Below are positions 1-11,015 of a stretch of DNA of 64,000 nt, in pieces. Below the pieces are notes generated by a model that did not search any database, was not told the DNA's origin, and saw nothing but the letters and a program-made list of their open reading frames with translations. The position numbers and the translations under genes are program-made. This DNA is from Primulina eburnea (taxonomy: Eukaryota; Streptophyta; Magnoliopsida; Lamiales; Gesneriaceae): contig NC_133101.1 in assembly GCF_022965805.1 (NCBI RefSeq), positions 17,827,054 through 17,891,053 on the forward strand. The letters run 5' to 3'. The stretch's first letter is position 1, and every line of letters begins with the position of its first letter.

Positions 1-242
1 GCTCGGATGCTTTGGATACAACAACAATTAAAAGATTATGGCATCCAAGCTACAGAATCACCTATTTTTTGCGACAATACCAGTGCGATAGCCATCACCT
101 ACAATCTAGTCATGCACTCTCGGACCAAACATATTGATATTAGACACCATTTCATTCGAGAACACGTCATGAAGAAAGAAATACGGCTCGAATATGTTCA
201 TACAGATCAACAAACAGCCGATATTTTCACAAAACCATTGAC
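1..242 (+). pseudogene. Ty1/copia pol, C-terminal RNase H, first part
   Basis: The reading frame from base 7 encodes the end of a copia-type ribonuclease H, the activity that removes RNA from the RNA-DNA hybrid during reverse transcription. Visible landmarks are CDNTSAI, the SRTKHIDIRHHFIRE stretch and the closing QTADIFTKPL motif typical of the last domain of copia polyproteins. The 5' part of the gene lies outside the window. The frame is cut after the Leu-Thr codons at 238-243 by the Athila block and resumes in the same frame at 39131. The apparent continuation to base 297 is LTR sequence. The gene was readable up to the insertion; it is now split by about 39 kb. Confidence 0.93.
238..242. 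repeat. Target-site duplication TTGAC, left copy
   Basis: TTGAC directly precedes the TG of the first Athila LTR at 243. The same five bases follow the CA that ends the third LTR (39131-39135). Removing the block and one copy of TTGAC restores the copia reading frame, which independently confirms both ends. Confidence 0.92.
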
Positions 243-1820
243 TGTTGTCACTTTGATTGTTGCACTCCCAAGAGCAGGTTGTCCAGAAGTAGTATAATTC
301 GGTGAGTCCGATATCGTATCCACAGGGAAGCTAAGGTAATTACAAGTCCACTACAATATCTTTTTGTTTTGTTTTTGTTTTTGTTTCTTTTTAATTTTAA
401 TTGTTTGAATCTTTAATGGGTAAATTTTAATTGTTCAAATTTTAATTTAAATAGTTGAGATTAAAGGATCCACTCTTGGTATTTTAATAAAGTTAACATT
501 AACGAGCAATATTGAAATCCACTTAATAAAATGGTTCCAATATATTAAATAATCATATTTATATTATTGTTATATATTATTATCTTATAAGTATATAATA
601 TAAACCCAAACTTATAAATGTGGTCAAGTATTTATTGTGCTATATATATTTGTAAACACTAAATCAAGGTTCCCACTTTAAATGGTTGGTAAAACCAAAC
701 AAACATTTAAATGGTACCAATAAATTAATACTATAATATATTCATATATAATAAATCAAGGAATCCAAGTTAAATGGTTGGTAAAACCAAACTAACATTT
801 AAATGGTTCCAAGAATTTAATATTATAATATATTTATATATAATAAATCAAGGCATCCACTTTAAATGGTTGGTAATACCAAACTAACATTTAAATGGTT
901 CCAAGAATTTAGTGTAACATATAGCAACAATAAATCAAAACTCCCACTTATAAGTATGGTATAAAAATGCTTAAAGAAATAAATATAACATAAACAATAA
1001 ATAATGATTAAATAATATAAAACATAGATTCTTACCTTTTAATAACCTTATTATCATGTCAAAAGTTTCACCTTATCATCTCAACTTTAGGAAGTTAGCT
1101 ATTCATTATTCAAAGTGTAAAACTTTGAATATGAAATTAACATGCTAATTGTACTTAAATGAAGAAATAAAGAGAAAATATAGAGAGAAATATTATGAAC
1201 TCAAAGATTTGTTCATAGAATGAGGGATATCTCAATACATTACAATGCACCCCTATTTATAGCCAAATTTGGGGAGACAACCACAGATAAAATATTATTT
1301 TTTTATACATAAGTCTTCATTGGTGTTCCAAGATATTATATTATATTACACATCACTTTTGAAAATCTTCTTCTCAGAATTTGCTTCTTCACATAAAAAG
1401 AAACATGTGGATAATTGAGTTGTCTAGTTCTGGTATTTTTTCAGATTATTTGACTAAGTAATTTCAGAGATATGGTCAAAATACTAGAGCATGGTAAAAC
1501 TGCCATTCCTTCGGTAACTTTATTTGTTGCTTAATTTGATCCCAATTGTGAGAGGATTTTTATCTCATGCTCTTCATCAATATTGTAGATATTATCATCA
1601 ACTTTCTACAGGTCCAAGAATCATCTTAATCTCATTTGCAACGCCAAAGTTATTCTTGTTTTATCGAACCTGTAAAAATAGTAAAAACTTATAATTACAC
1701 AACAACTTATTTTTTATACAATTTATTATAAAACATATAATATTTAAACATTTAATAAAACAAAAACTATAAATTTATATTATAAAACATTTAATTAATG
1801 GACAATTTTTATGTTTATCA
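243..1820 (-). repeat. Athila LTR 1 (3' LTR of copy A)
   Basis: This long terminal repeat starts TGTTGTCACTTTG and ends TTTATCA on the plus strand (TG...CA). It is repeated with few differences at 18558-20136 and 37554-39130. In element orientation it begins TGATAAACAT. It is very AT-rich. It contains a locally repeated unit around AAATGGTTGGTAAAACCAAAC at about 670-910, three diverged copies spaced roughly 90 bases apart. A CTATTTATAG box near 1253-1262, seen from the minus strand as CTATAAATAG, is a plausible TATA box for the element promoter. Confidence 0.93.
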
Positions 1821-3065
1821 CACCCCCCAACCAGCTTATTGCTAGTCCCTAGCAATTTAAACGTTAATAACAATACAAAACATATTGATTAATTTAAATA
1901 GAAATATAATCAGAACTATCTAAGTGTTTAAATTAAATTTGAAAATAGTCAAAGTTATATCAAGATCATAATAATTATAATTTATGAAATAATCTGAGAT
2001 GATCAATTCAAAGCTTATTTTCAGGTAGTTAAATGTACATGGCCTTCAGAAATTCCTAGTAAGAGTCTCAACTCCATATCCTCACAGGTTTAATAAATGT
2101 TTCAATTTATGGGAACGATTTCTCTCATGGAGTTGGAATACAGATAAATGCTCAGGAAAATGGTTTACAGAATGCAGACAGACAAACGAGCCAAACTAAT
2201 CAAAAGATAGAAAATCCATTGATTCAAAATCTAGTTGTTCTAATTATATATTTTTTCCTGATCTTTTTTTTTTCACAACATCATGGAATCAGAATAAGTT
2301 TATGCTTCTTGACCACATATTTATTTAATTTCTACAATAAATTTCTCTCGTTCTTTTTTTTTCTTTTTTTTTTATGAGAGATAAATGGGTCGTAGCATAT
2401 AACTTAAAAATTACATAGATATTCAATATCTTTCTTTTTGTATTTTTCTCTCTTTTTTTTTAATAATTTTTTTTTCAGGAAATATCATTTATTTTTTTCA
2501 AAATAAGAACTCAAGATCTAAATAACAGATAGTCTCTCTCATGATCAATAAAGGCTCGAAAGCTGTTTTCTCATTCCTCTTCACTCACTCACAAAATATG
2601 TGTGAGTTTAAAATTTTAGGCACTCTTATAAGGTATATATTGGGCCATATACTTTAATATCTGATTTTATCACAATGGTTAATCACTCAAAAAGATTTCA
2701 TAAATCATATTTTTATATTGATCAGAATATTAAAATTGACTTTTTTTCCAAATAAAAATTAAACATCCTTAGTTAGATTAATACATTTTCTAATTTAAAC
2801 CTTTCAAATATGTAATGTATGATATTTTTGCAAAAATTACAAAGATACAAACAATAAACATGATTTTATTTTAAAATAACATATTTTTTTAATTTTTATT
2901 AATTTTTTTTTTTATGAAAGTTTGTTCTCCCCCAGTCAGAATATGACTTTGTCCCTAATGTCAAAATAGCTATTAATAAAGAGTACATAATGAAAGAGAT
3001 ATCATTTGGAATTTTATTGAAGATAACAAACTGAAACAAACGCAAACCAATCCACGACTTTTGAA
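1821..3065 (-). other. Athila copy A 3' noncoding region with polypurine tract
   Basis: No coding region is visible. The bases next to the LTR (1821-1833) read, on the minus strand, GGTTGGGGGGTG: the polypurine tract that primes plus-strand DNA synthesis. The remainder is AT-rich with many T runs (for example around 2265 and 2450). It matches 20137-21126 plus 30271-30527 of copy B. Confidence 0.75.
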
Positions 3066-3706
3066 TCAATGATCCAACTTTCTTTTTTTACTGCTTGATT
3101 GCGACCAATTGATCTTTGCTATCATCGGATCAAGCTTATGAACAAAAGCTTCCAAATCATCAATTAATTGGTCGGCAGTCGAAGCAGAGATGAGCATCCG
3201 TCGTGAATTTTCTGAAATAAAATTCTGTTCCACAGCTTTATCAAAAAATGTCAACAAACTGTCATAATAATTATTTATATTCAACAAGCCCACAGGTTTA
3301 TTATGGATATTAAGTTGTGCCCAAGAAATAGTGTGAAAAATTTCTTCTAATGTACCAAAACCACCTGGTAGTGCGATAAAAGCATCAGAATTTTTTCAAT
3401 CATTTTTGTGATTCTTTCATACATAGAAGCAACTTTTTATTCCTCCCCAATCGTAACACCTGTAATATTTTCTTCAGCTAAAGCTGTAGGAATAATACCC
3501 AAAACCTGACTACCTCCAAGATGAGCAGATGTTGAAACAGATCTCATTAACCCAATATTACCTCCTTCATATACCAAGTGAATTTTTCTCTCAGCCAATA
3601 TCTTTCCAAGATTATTCGTTGCTTCTACAAACACTTCATTCTTTCCAGGACTCGACCCACAAAATACACAAATATTTTTCAATGATTGTGTAGAGGATCC
3701 AGCCAT
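3066..3706 (-). pseudogene. LOG-like: LOG-like cytokinin riboside 5'-monophosphate phosphoribohydrolase, copy A (broken)
   Basis: This is a second copy of the LOG-like gene at 30528-31172, at the same place in the element. LOG enzymes convert cytokinin riboside monophosphates directly into active free-base cytokinins in the cytosol and nucleus. The start is ATG at 3704-3706 and the N-terminal half reads through CGSSPGKNE and NIGLM. The frame then stops at 3437-3439 (GEE followed by TAA) and has two extra T bases near 3395. The C-terminal part remains recognisable: a proline-glycine-glycine catalytic loop (read on the minus strand near 3356-3375), VGLLNINNYY-like sequence and a basic KKRKLDH tail. 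Copy A keeps the family Gly in CGSS and the Pro in PGG that copy B has lost, but shows Glu in place of one Gly of the YGGG motif. No introns are present. Confidence 0.85.
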
Positions 3707-3710
3707 GTTT

Positions 3711-3908
3711 TTACTTTCTTTTTGGTCTACGAAAATAGAGAGAAAGATGAGAGATTTTATAGGCGTAATATGTTATCATGACAAAACAATGGGTCACAAC
3801 TGTAAACAGAATAAACAGTAAAAACAATAATGACACACATGCATATAAACAGTAGTGTGATTGTGGCTCACGATTTTCCTCTGGTTTTACGTCCAGAAAC
3901 GGCTTCAA
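3711..3908 (-). CDS. Short membrane-segment ORF, copy A
   Basis: About 65 codons lie directly upstream of the LOG-like ATG, with only four bases between the stop and the ATG. A hydrophobic stretch of about 25 residues (CLYACVSLLFLLFILF onward) looks like one transmembrane helix. It is followed by a basic end, YFRRPKRK. No ATG opens this frame; the frame is shared with the cysteine-rich ORF upstream and separated from it only by the TAG at 3915-3917. It may therefore be the C-terminal part of the same protein. I do not recognise a family. A membrane segment in this position recalls the env-like ORF of Athila elements, but no sequence match supports that. Confidence 0.45.
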   Translation of the reverse strand: MKPFLDVKPEENREPQSHYCLYACVSLLFLLFILFTVVTHCFVMITYYAYKISHLSLYFRRPKRK

Positions 3909-3914
3909 CGCCTT

Positions 3915-4465
3915 CTATGAGTCGATGATATGCTTCCCATCCAATTTTCTTATAAATTGGCAAACAGGGTCTTTTTTAGTCGGATTCCCAAGACTATTAA
4001 GATGACGCTCATCTTGGAATTGTTTCCATAAACGGAGAAGTTCAATATGCACGTGTCCACTAGAATGCGTCTCAAGAGTCAATAAGATGTTATCTAAAGA
4101 CTCCTTACTCAGCCCATTCTTAATGAAATAAATTTTATCTTCTCTGTTATTGGAAACACATCCCAAAGATCTGCATCGTGTGTCACAAGTCCATCTTGCA
4201 CACTTATGACAAACCCCTAACCTTTTGGCCCTTCGTTTTTTTGCATAGTGTTTTTTCCTAATCCAGGCAAATACCGAATGAGCAATAATTGTGGAACTTC
4301 TCCTCCTAATCGGACCTTAGCTTCTATTACAAGACGAATATCTTCTGGAATTCCTTTTTGCATTAGCAATCTCAATCTTTCACACCTTCCTGCATAAATT
4401 TTTCTTAGAACATTTTCAGAAACAGGGGGAAAATATATACAAATTTTTGAGAGAATTTCATTCAT
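3915..4465 (-). pseudogene. Cysteine-rich, basic nucleic-acid-binding-like ORF, copy A (frameshifted)
   Basis: Two overlapping frames appear to be one gene. The first opens with ATG at 4463-4465 (MNEILSKIC) and runs through IPEDIRLVIEAKVRLGG. The second carries a run of Lys/Arg residues (YAKKRRAKR), then a Cys-x2-Cys pair with further cysteines, then about 85 residues without recognisable features. A basic Ser/Tyr-Ala-Lys-Arg cluster just ahead of a Cys-x2-Cys finger is the hallmark of the small nucleic-acid-binding proteins of carlaviruses and some relatives. Compared with copy B, one extra C near 4266 disturbs the basic segment. The link to viral proteins is motif-level inference only. Confidence 0.5.
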
Positions 4466-4640
4466 TTTGAAAAGAAAAGAAATGAATTTATTTTTTTTAT
4501 TTTTGTATCAGTAATTGTGGGAAACTGATTAAACCGACTATGAGAGCCACGGAGTACCGTTATCCGCCATTTAACCCAGAAAATAAAATATTAAGGAAAC
4601 CTGAAATAAAAACAAACAAAATTAAATTCAACACAAAAAA

Positions 4641-5260
4641 TCAGGGATCGGAAAGGGAAATAAACTCTTCTTTAAAGATTTCATTTTCTAAAAATGGTTT
4701 AAGCCTTTGTCCATTTACTTTAAAAACATCACCATTTTTAGGATTTTCAATTTCCACAGCTCCATAAGGATACACATGTTTTACAATATATGGGCCTGTC
4801 CATCTTGATTGTAATTTTCCTAGGAATATGTGAAGTCGAGAATTATAAAGCAAAACTTTTTTACCATTCTCAAAAGATTTTCTAAAAATTGTTTTATCAT
4901 GAAATGATTTGATTTTTGCTTTATAAATCCTTGAATTCTCATACGCGTCATTTATGAGTTCATCAAGTTCATTAAGTTGCAATTTACGCAATTTGCTGGC
5001 CTCATCCAAGCTTGAATTAAAAGTTTTGATCTCCCAATAAGCTTTATGTTCAAATTCCATAGGCAAATGACAATGTTTTCCATAAACCAACCTATAGGGA
5101 GACATATTCAATGATGTTTTAAAAGCTGTTCGATATGCCCAAAGTGCATCATTAAGTCGCAGAGACCAATCTTTTCTATTTGAGTTAACAGTTTTTTCCA
5201 AAATTTGCTTTATCTCCCTATTAGCTAATTCAACTTGTCCATTTGTTTGAGGATGATAAG
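4641..5260 (-). pseudogene. Athila copy A pol, integrase C-terminal part
   Basis: This is the downstream piece of the integrase whose upstream piece is at 13734 and beyond. It includes [19 protein letters not shown] sequence, [25 protein letters not shown] and a C-terminal domain with [19 protein letters not shown], ending FISLSDP. Integrase inserts the element cDNA into chromosomes. The gene is interrupted at 5260 by a nested gypsy element and continues without loss at 13729. Close to the interruption one Lys-like change distinguishes it from copy B. After its stop, 4466-4640 is a noncoding spacer before the cysteine-rich ORF. Confidence 0.9.
5256..5260. repeat. Target-site duplication ATAAG, left copy
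   Basis: ATAAG borders the nested element on the left and is repeated at 13729-13733. The undisturbed site is visible in copy B (GATGATAAGGAGTAG near 32720-32734), so the empty-site sequence is known. Confidence 0.93.
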
Positions 5261-7049
5261 TGTGGGGACCCGGGTTCTAAATCGATTCTAATTGGGGTTA
5301 AATGGATCTGTGAGAAACTGCGGGTCAAAATTTTTGCTTTTTAACATTAACTCAAATGTATACTAAAAGCATGAAACATCTAACTTTTATTTAAACAAAC
5401 ATAAGGTACATACACGTCTGTCTAGTACAATCATACAACTGCTGTTTAAAAGTTTAGTACAAGTCTAGTACAACAATAAGTAGTCTTCTGCTACACCCGG
5501 CATCGCCACACTATGAACTCACTCTTCAACGACGTGACCCTGAACCTGCCCCACCTGTTGCCAAGTACACATACAGACAAGACAACAGCTGGATAACTCC
5601 GGTGAGAACAAATCCCAGTATAAAACATGGATGCATGCAATGTCATAAATCATATACAATGCATAACATATATCCATATACATGAAATAAATCTAAAACA
5701 TGTAAAGGAATACAAATCTGTATTCACATCTAGTTCTTGACTCAATTTTTTTCTAATCTAGGGATCCCGATGTGAATAAGACGGTCTGTCACCTACCCAA
5801 CCACTCGGGGTGACAGTACGTCTTATTCCTAGACTTCGGTCAACTCTGTATCGAGGGGCTACACATAGAGAACATCTACTACTATGCGTCGATACACCGA
5901 AACGTCTAGTTTTGGCCGATCTGCCAATATCTCCTATCTCAGGACTTGAATATAAATCAATAAACAAGACATTACATAATCAAATGTAATAACAATATAG
6001 TATGTGATTTATGGGAAACCCGAATCAAATCTTATTCAAGTCGCATCTCCCAATTCACATGTATTTATACCTTTCTTTGTCGAATAATCGGTGTCGTCGT
6101 CGAAGTCTCGCACTCACATTAGCCAATACAAATTTGAAATGGCATAATCAATGTGCTACATATCAAAAACACAACTCAAACAATCTTGTGTAATTCAATA
6201 ATCAATCTTGGTATAAACATTGACGGCATAACGGCGTACTTCTTCAATACCGATAACTCAACAACACTAAGCTCAATATCAATAACTCATAATCTCATCA
6301 ACACATCAATATACATTCTGAAATCTACTTATACTCGATCCAAAACATGCTGGAAAATCAAAGTACTGTTATACGGTGTCTGAAAATCGATCTGTTAATG
6401 AATATATCATGCTCAAGATATCAAGAACACATAATATAGCTCAAATCTGAATTTCCCCAACACATATATTTCAAAACATGCTGGAATTGCAAGAAACTTA
6501 CATCCTCTTGTAGCCAATGATGCAAGGATCAATAATCTCTACTCGGATTCAAAATCGGATGCACATATCTTCCAAAATCAATGTTCTAATCTATCTTGAA
6601 GCTTGAGGATTCTTTGGAGGAGGAGCTTGGTTCTTGTGTCTGAATGAAAGGGGAAAGGAAGACAACACATGAATATGCATAGCCAAAGATAAGTGTTATC
6701 ATTTTTCACTTGACACGCAAGACCGCGGGTGCGGTAGGTTTGGGAGCGCGGGTGCGCTCTGCCTTCGACATACCTTTTCAATTTTTTAACAACATCGACC
6801 GCGGGTACGGTCCCTGCATGCACCGCGGGTGCGGTCTTGACTCGGTAAAATTTCCTACCCTACTGGCCATGCACCGCGGGTGCGGTGGTTTTTCAACCGC
6901 GGATGCGGTCATGTCTCGGCCCTTCTTTCAAAATTCTATCTTTCATGTCAAACTTCTTCATTCTACTTAAAGCTTCTTATAACATTTCATGCATTCTCAT
7001 ATCTTCCGAGTTTCACCACAATGAAGACTGATAATTCTCGAGCCTTACA
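5261..7049 (-). repeat. Left LTR (3' LTR) of the nested minus-strand gypsy element
   Basis: It matches 11938-13728 with only scattered substitutions and small indels. It lies next to the polypurine tract at 7050-7064, which makes it the 3' LTR in element orientation. ORFs inside it, such as 5758-5967, recur in the other LTR because the LTR is duplicated and are not genes. Confidence 0.95.
6722..6909. repeat. Cluster of GC-rich quasi-palindromic 14-mers in the LTR
   Basis: Variants of ACCGCGGGTGCGGT occur at 6722, 6798, 6822, 6873 and 6896, plus a related GCGCGGGTGCGC at about 6746. The motif is nearly self-complementary. Its GC content contrasts sharply with the AT-rich LTR. The spacing is irregular. 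The same cluster is in the partner LTR and, in variant form, in the unrelated LTR at 58784-60366. Confidence 0.85.
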
Positions 7050-7064
7050 TTTCTCCCCCTCTTA
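7050..7064 (-). other. Polypurine tract of the nested minus-strand gypsy element
   Basis: On the minus strand this reads AAGAGGGGGAGAAA directly before the LTR. That is the expected primer for plus-strand synthesis. Confidence 0.85.
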
Positions 7065-7150
7065 GATAAGAGTTCATCCTCGAACTCATAAATAATTAAT
7101 CATGCAGTATATGCAAAACAGTATAATCGAAACTAAAAGGAAGACTTACA

Positions 7151-8005
7151 TCACATGAATAACTCGGGATGTCTCTGTCTCATCTCTGACTCTGTTTCCC
7201 AAGTCGCTTCCTCAATGCCATGACGATCCCACTGAACCTTCACAAGCGGAATGGTCTTGTTTCTGAGCTGTTTCTCTTTCTGATCAAGAATCTGTATCGG
7301 TCGCTCAACATAGCTCAAAGTCTGATCTAACTCGGCTTCATCAGGCTGAATGACATGAGAATCATCTGGCATATATCTACGCAGCATCGATACATGAAAT
7401 ACGTCATGTATCCCCGACAATGAAGGAGGAAGGGCAAGTCTGTAAGCTCGATCGCCAATCTTCTCCAAAATCTCATACGGACCGACGTATCTAGGAGACA
7501 ATTTCTCTTTCTTGCCAAATCTGACAATGCCTCTGAAAGGAGAAATCTTCAAAAATACTCTTTCTCCCTGCTCAAATACCAACGGTCTACGTCTGATATT
7601 GGCGTATTTCGCTTGTCGATCTTGTGCTGTCTTCATTCTCTTCTGAATGATCTTAACTTTCTCGGTCATTTCACGAATCATATCAGGTCCCAACTCTGGT
7701 ACCTCAGATATATCATCCCAGTACAACGGAGATCTACACTTCTTTCCGTATAAAGCTTCGAATGGTGCCATCTCAATGCTAGTCTGATAGCTATTGTTGT
7801 ATGAGAACTCACACAACGGCAATGAATCTTGCCAACTAGTACCAAAATCTAGTACTACAGCTCTCAGCATTTCTTCTAAAGTCTGGATAGTCCGCTCTGA
7901 CTGTCCGTCCGTCTGTGGATGATAAGCAGTGCTCAGGTGTAAAGTCGTACCCAAAGCCTGCTGCAAGCTATGCCAAAAGTGTGAAGTGAATCGTGGATCA
8001 CGATC
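7151..8005 (-). pseudogene. Gypsy pol: integrase core end and chromodomain-like tail
   Basis: This segment continues the integrase after an in-frame TAA at 8006-8008. It contains the catalytic-core glutamate region ([18 protein letters not shown]), the [19 protein letters not shown] stretch, the GPYEIL domain and the DVFHVSMLR motif. It ends with a short EEATWETESEMRQ sequence like the chromodomain-derived tail of Tekay/Del elements. The stop after HPELFM at 7151-7153 is the natural end of pol. The frame here is open, but the upstream stop makes it inaccessible without readthrough. Confidence 0.92.
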
Positions 8006-9760
8006 TTATACGATCGACTTCGGCACACCGTGCAATCTGACGACTTCTCTGATGTACAACTCTGCCATCTGATCGTGTCTATAGGTCATTCTGTACGGAA
8101 TGAAACAGGCAGATTTGGTCAATCTGTCTATCACAACCCAAATCGCATCACAGCCCCGGGCTGATCGAGGTAACTTCGTCACAAAATCCATAGAAATGTG
8201 GTCCCATTTCCATTCAGGAATGGATAAACTCTGAAGTAGACCTCCGGGCTTCTTTCTTTCTGCCTTCACCTGCTGGCAATTCAGACACTTAGACACAAAT
8301 TCTGCAATATCTGTCTTCATCTGTTTCCACCAGAATTGTGTCTTCAAGTCATTATACATCTTCCTGCCACAAGGATGAATGCTGAACCGACTACAGTGTG
8401 CCTCTGACATGATCTGTCGTCTCAAATCTGGAACATCTGGCACTACTAGACGGTTATTCACATACATAACAAAATCTCTAACCTGATACTTTGATATATG
8501 ACCAGCTCTGACCATATCAATCGATCTTTGAACACTCGGGTCCGCTCTCTGCGCTTCTTTGATCCTCATAATCAAATCTGGCTCAATCTGAATCGCAGCA
8601 AGTCGCAACGGTTTGCTATCTGTATCAAATGTCAATCCAGACAAGCAACAATCTTCTACTAAACTCGATACACCTATAGTCGACAAGGACAAAGAACATA
8701 CCCTCCGACTCAAGGCGTCTGCTGCTGCATTGGACTTCCCTGGATAATACTTGATCTCACAATCAAAATCTTTCAGCAGATCAGGCCATCGTCGCTGCCT
8801 CATGTTCAACTCTGACTGAGAGAACAGATACTTTAAGCTCTTGAGATCTGAGTAGATCTCAAACTTCTCGCCATACAGATAATGACGCCAGATCTTCAAT
8901 GCAAAGACAATAGCCGCCAATTCAAGATCATGAATCGGATAACGGGTCTCGTGCGGCTTCAACTGTCTAGATGCATAAGCAATCACATGCCCACGCTGCA
9001 TAAGAACACATCCTAACCCTCTGTGAGATGCATCACAATATACAAGAAACTCACCTGTACCTGAAGGAATCGTCAAGACAGGCGCACTAGTTAGCCTCTT
9101 CTTCAGCTCAATAAAACTGGCCTCACAATCTTCTGACCATATAAATGGCATGTTCTTCTGTGTCAACTGAGTGATCGGTTTTGCTATACTGGAGAAATCT
9201 CTGATAAATCTGCGATAATAATCTGCCAGACCCATGAAACTGCGTATCTCTGGCACTGAAGTCGGTCTCTGCCAACTGATAACAGTCTCAACTTTACTCG
9301 GATCTACGGCAATACCATCCCCAGATATGATATGACCCAAGAAAACAACCTGTTTCAGCCAGAATTCACACTTGGACAATTTGGCATACAACTGTTCTTT
9401 CCTCAAAGTCTGCAATACAACTCTCAAATGATCTGCATGCTCAGTCAGACTCTTCGAATATACCAAAATGTCATCAATAAACACAATCACAAAATCATCT
9501 AAATATCTCTGAAAGATGCGGTTCATCAAACTCATAAACACCGCTGGTGCATTCGTCAAACCAAAAGGCATAACAATAAACTCGTAGTGTCCATACCTGG
9601 TTCGGAATGTAGTCTTCGGAATATCAACGTCTCTAACTCTGAGCTGATGATACCCTGATCTCAAATCAATCTTCGAGTATACAGAAGATCCCTGTAACTG
9701 ATCAAATAAATCGTTGATGCGAGGCAATGGGTACTTGTTCTTCACTGTCACTTTATTCAA
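8006..9760 (-). pseudogene. Gypsy pol: reverse transcriptase, RNase H, integrase N-terminal half
   Basis: The open frame lies between two in-frame stops (TAG at 9761-9763 and TAA at 8006-8008). The RT palm with the FIDD catalytic motif is near residue 95. RNase H has a CDASHRGLG motif near residue 235. The integrase zinc region ends in CLNCQQVK near residue 500, and the first catalytic Asp sits in MDFVTKLPR. Together these copy the RNA genome into DNA and integrate it. The RT frame opens directly after the IDYR motif of the upstream segment; the stop codon there replaces the glutamine codon seen in the related element at 25430. In the RNase H domain SDLKSLKY shows Leu where relatives have His. 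Confidence 0.93.
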
Positions 9761-11015
9761 CTACCTATAATCAATACACAGTCGCATCGAACCGTCTTTC
9801 TTTCTAACAAATAATACCGGAGCACCCCAAGGAGATACACTAGGTCTGATATATCCCTTGGACAGAAGATCTTCTAACTGTGCTTTCAATTCTTTTAGTT
9901 CTATCGGTGCCATCCTATACGGAGCTCTCAAAATAGGAACACTGCCTGGCACAAGATCTATGCTAAAATCTACCTCTCGAGCTCGAGGTAATCCCGGTAT
10001 CTCGTCGGGGAACACATTGGCAAACTCGCAAACCACTGGCAGATCTGCCAATGCTGGGCTTGACTTCAGTAAATCTACTGAATATATAAGAAAGCCCTCT
10101 GCTCCTCTCTGAAGTAATCTACTCATAGTCAGAGCAGATACCAAGGGAATCCGAGATCTGGAACCCTTGCCAAAGAATTTCCACTCTTCTGTCAGTTCAG
10201 GTCTGAATCTGACAATCTTGTGAAAACAATCTACTATGGCCCTGTACTTGGTTAACATATCTATGCCAACTATACAATCAAAATCGGCTAAACAAAGTAC
10301 TACACAATCAAGATCAATCTCATGCCCCTCAAATTGAAGCATACAATGTCTAACAGTAGTTACAGATATCAAACCACTTCCCAAAGGAGAAGAAATAGAT
10401 ACTACAGTAGACAACGACTCGACTGGCAATGCATGTATCAATGCAAAATGCTCAGAAATGAATGTATGTGATGCACCTGTGTCAATCAACACATATGCAG
10501 GATAACCGCAAAGGAAACAGTTACCTGCGATCACATCATCTGGCGCATCCTGTTCCTGCTCCTCTGTCAAGGCAAACACTCGAGCCTGCTGTCTGGGAGG
10601 TTGGCTCACAGTCTGGCTACCTCCTGCTCTTTGCTGTGTCTGCGTCGGAGGCTGAAATGAGTGTACAGAGGATGCCTGTCTCTCAATCTGTGGCATCACT
10701 GCAGACGACCCTGTATTCTGGAATCGCTGAGAACTCCTCTGCGGGCAGACTCTGGCGAAATGCCCCTGCTGTCTGCAAATGTTGCATCGCCCACTCACTC
10801 CTTGGCACTGATCTGTGGCATGCCTGCCTCCACAAGAACTGCAATATACACTTGTACCCTCTGTACCCTGACCTGGACCTCTCTGTCTCGATCCACTGGA
10901 GCTCGACGAACTGCTCCCAGATCTCTTAAACTGTCTGCCCTTCGCTCTCAACTGATCTTTCTTTCCCCCGCTACTGCTTCCACTCTCAAATCGAGGAAGA
11001 GGTGGTGGAACTGAA
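9761..11015 (-). pseudogene. Gypsy gag C-terminus, protease and RT N-terminus
   Basis: In order this segment holds a Ser-rich basic stretch ([14 protein letters not shown]), a CX2CX4HX4C zinc knuckle ([14 protein letters not shown]), aspartic protease with the active-site motif [10 protein letters not shown], and the RT entry region ([26 protein letters not shown]). It ends at TAG (9761-9763) after CIDYR. It is joined to gag by a frameshift at about 11010-11025. The protease cuts the polyprotein into mature gag and enzymes during particle maturation. Confidence 0.92.

Noticed and set aside
3711..3908. Assigning the membrane-segment ORF to a viral movement or envelope protein
   Set aside because: A single hydrophobic helix is too little evidence; no motif of either class is visible.
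5758..5967. Small gene conserved at 12435-12644
   Set aside because: It is conserved only because it lies in both LTRs of one element; no start context or protein signature.
10462..11014. Plus-strand ORFs opposite gag and protease
   Set aside because: Shadows of the minus-strand gag-pol coding sequence.
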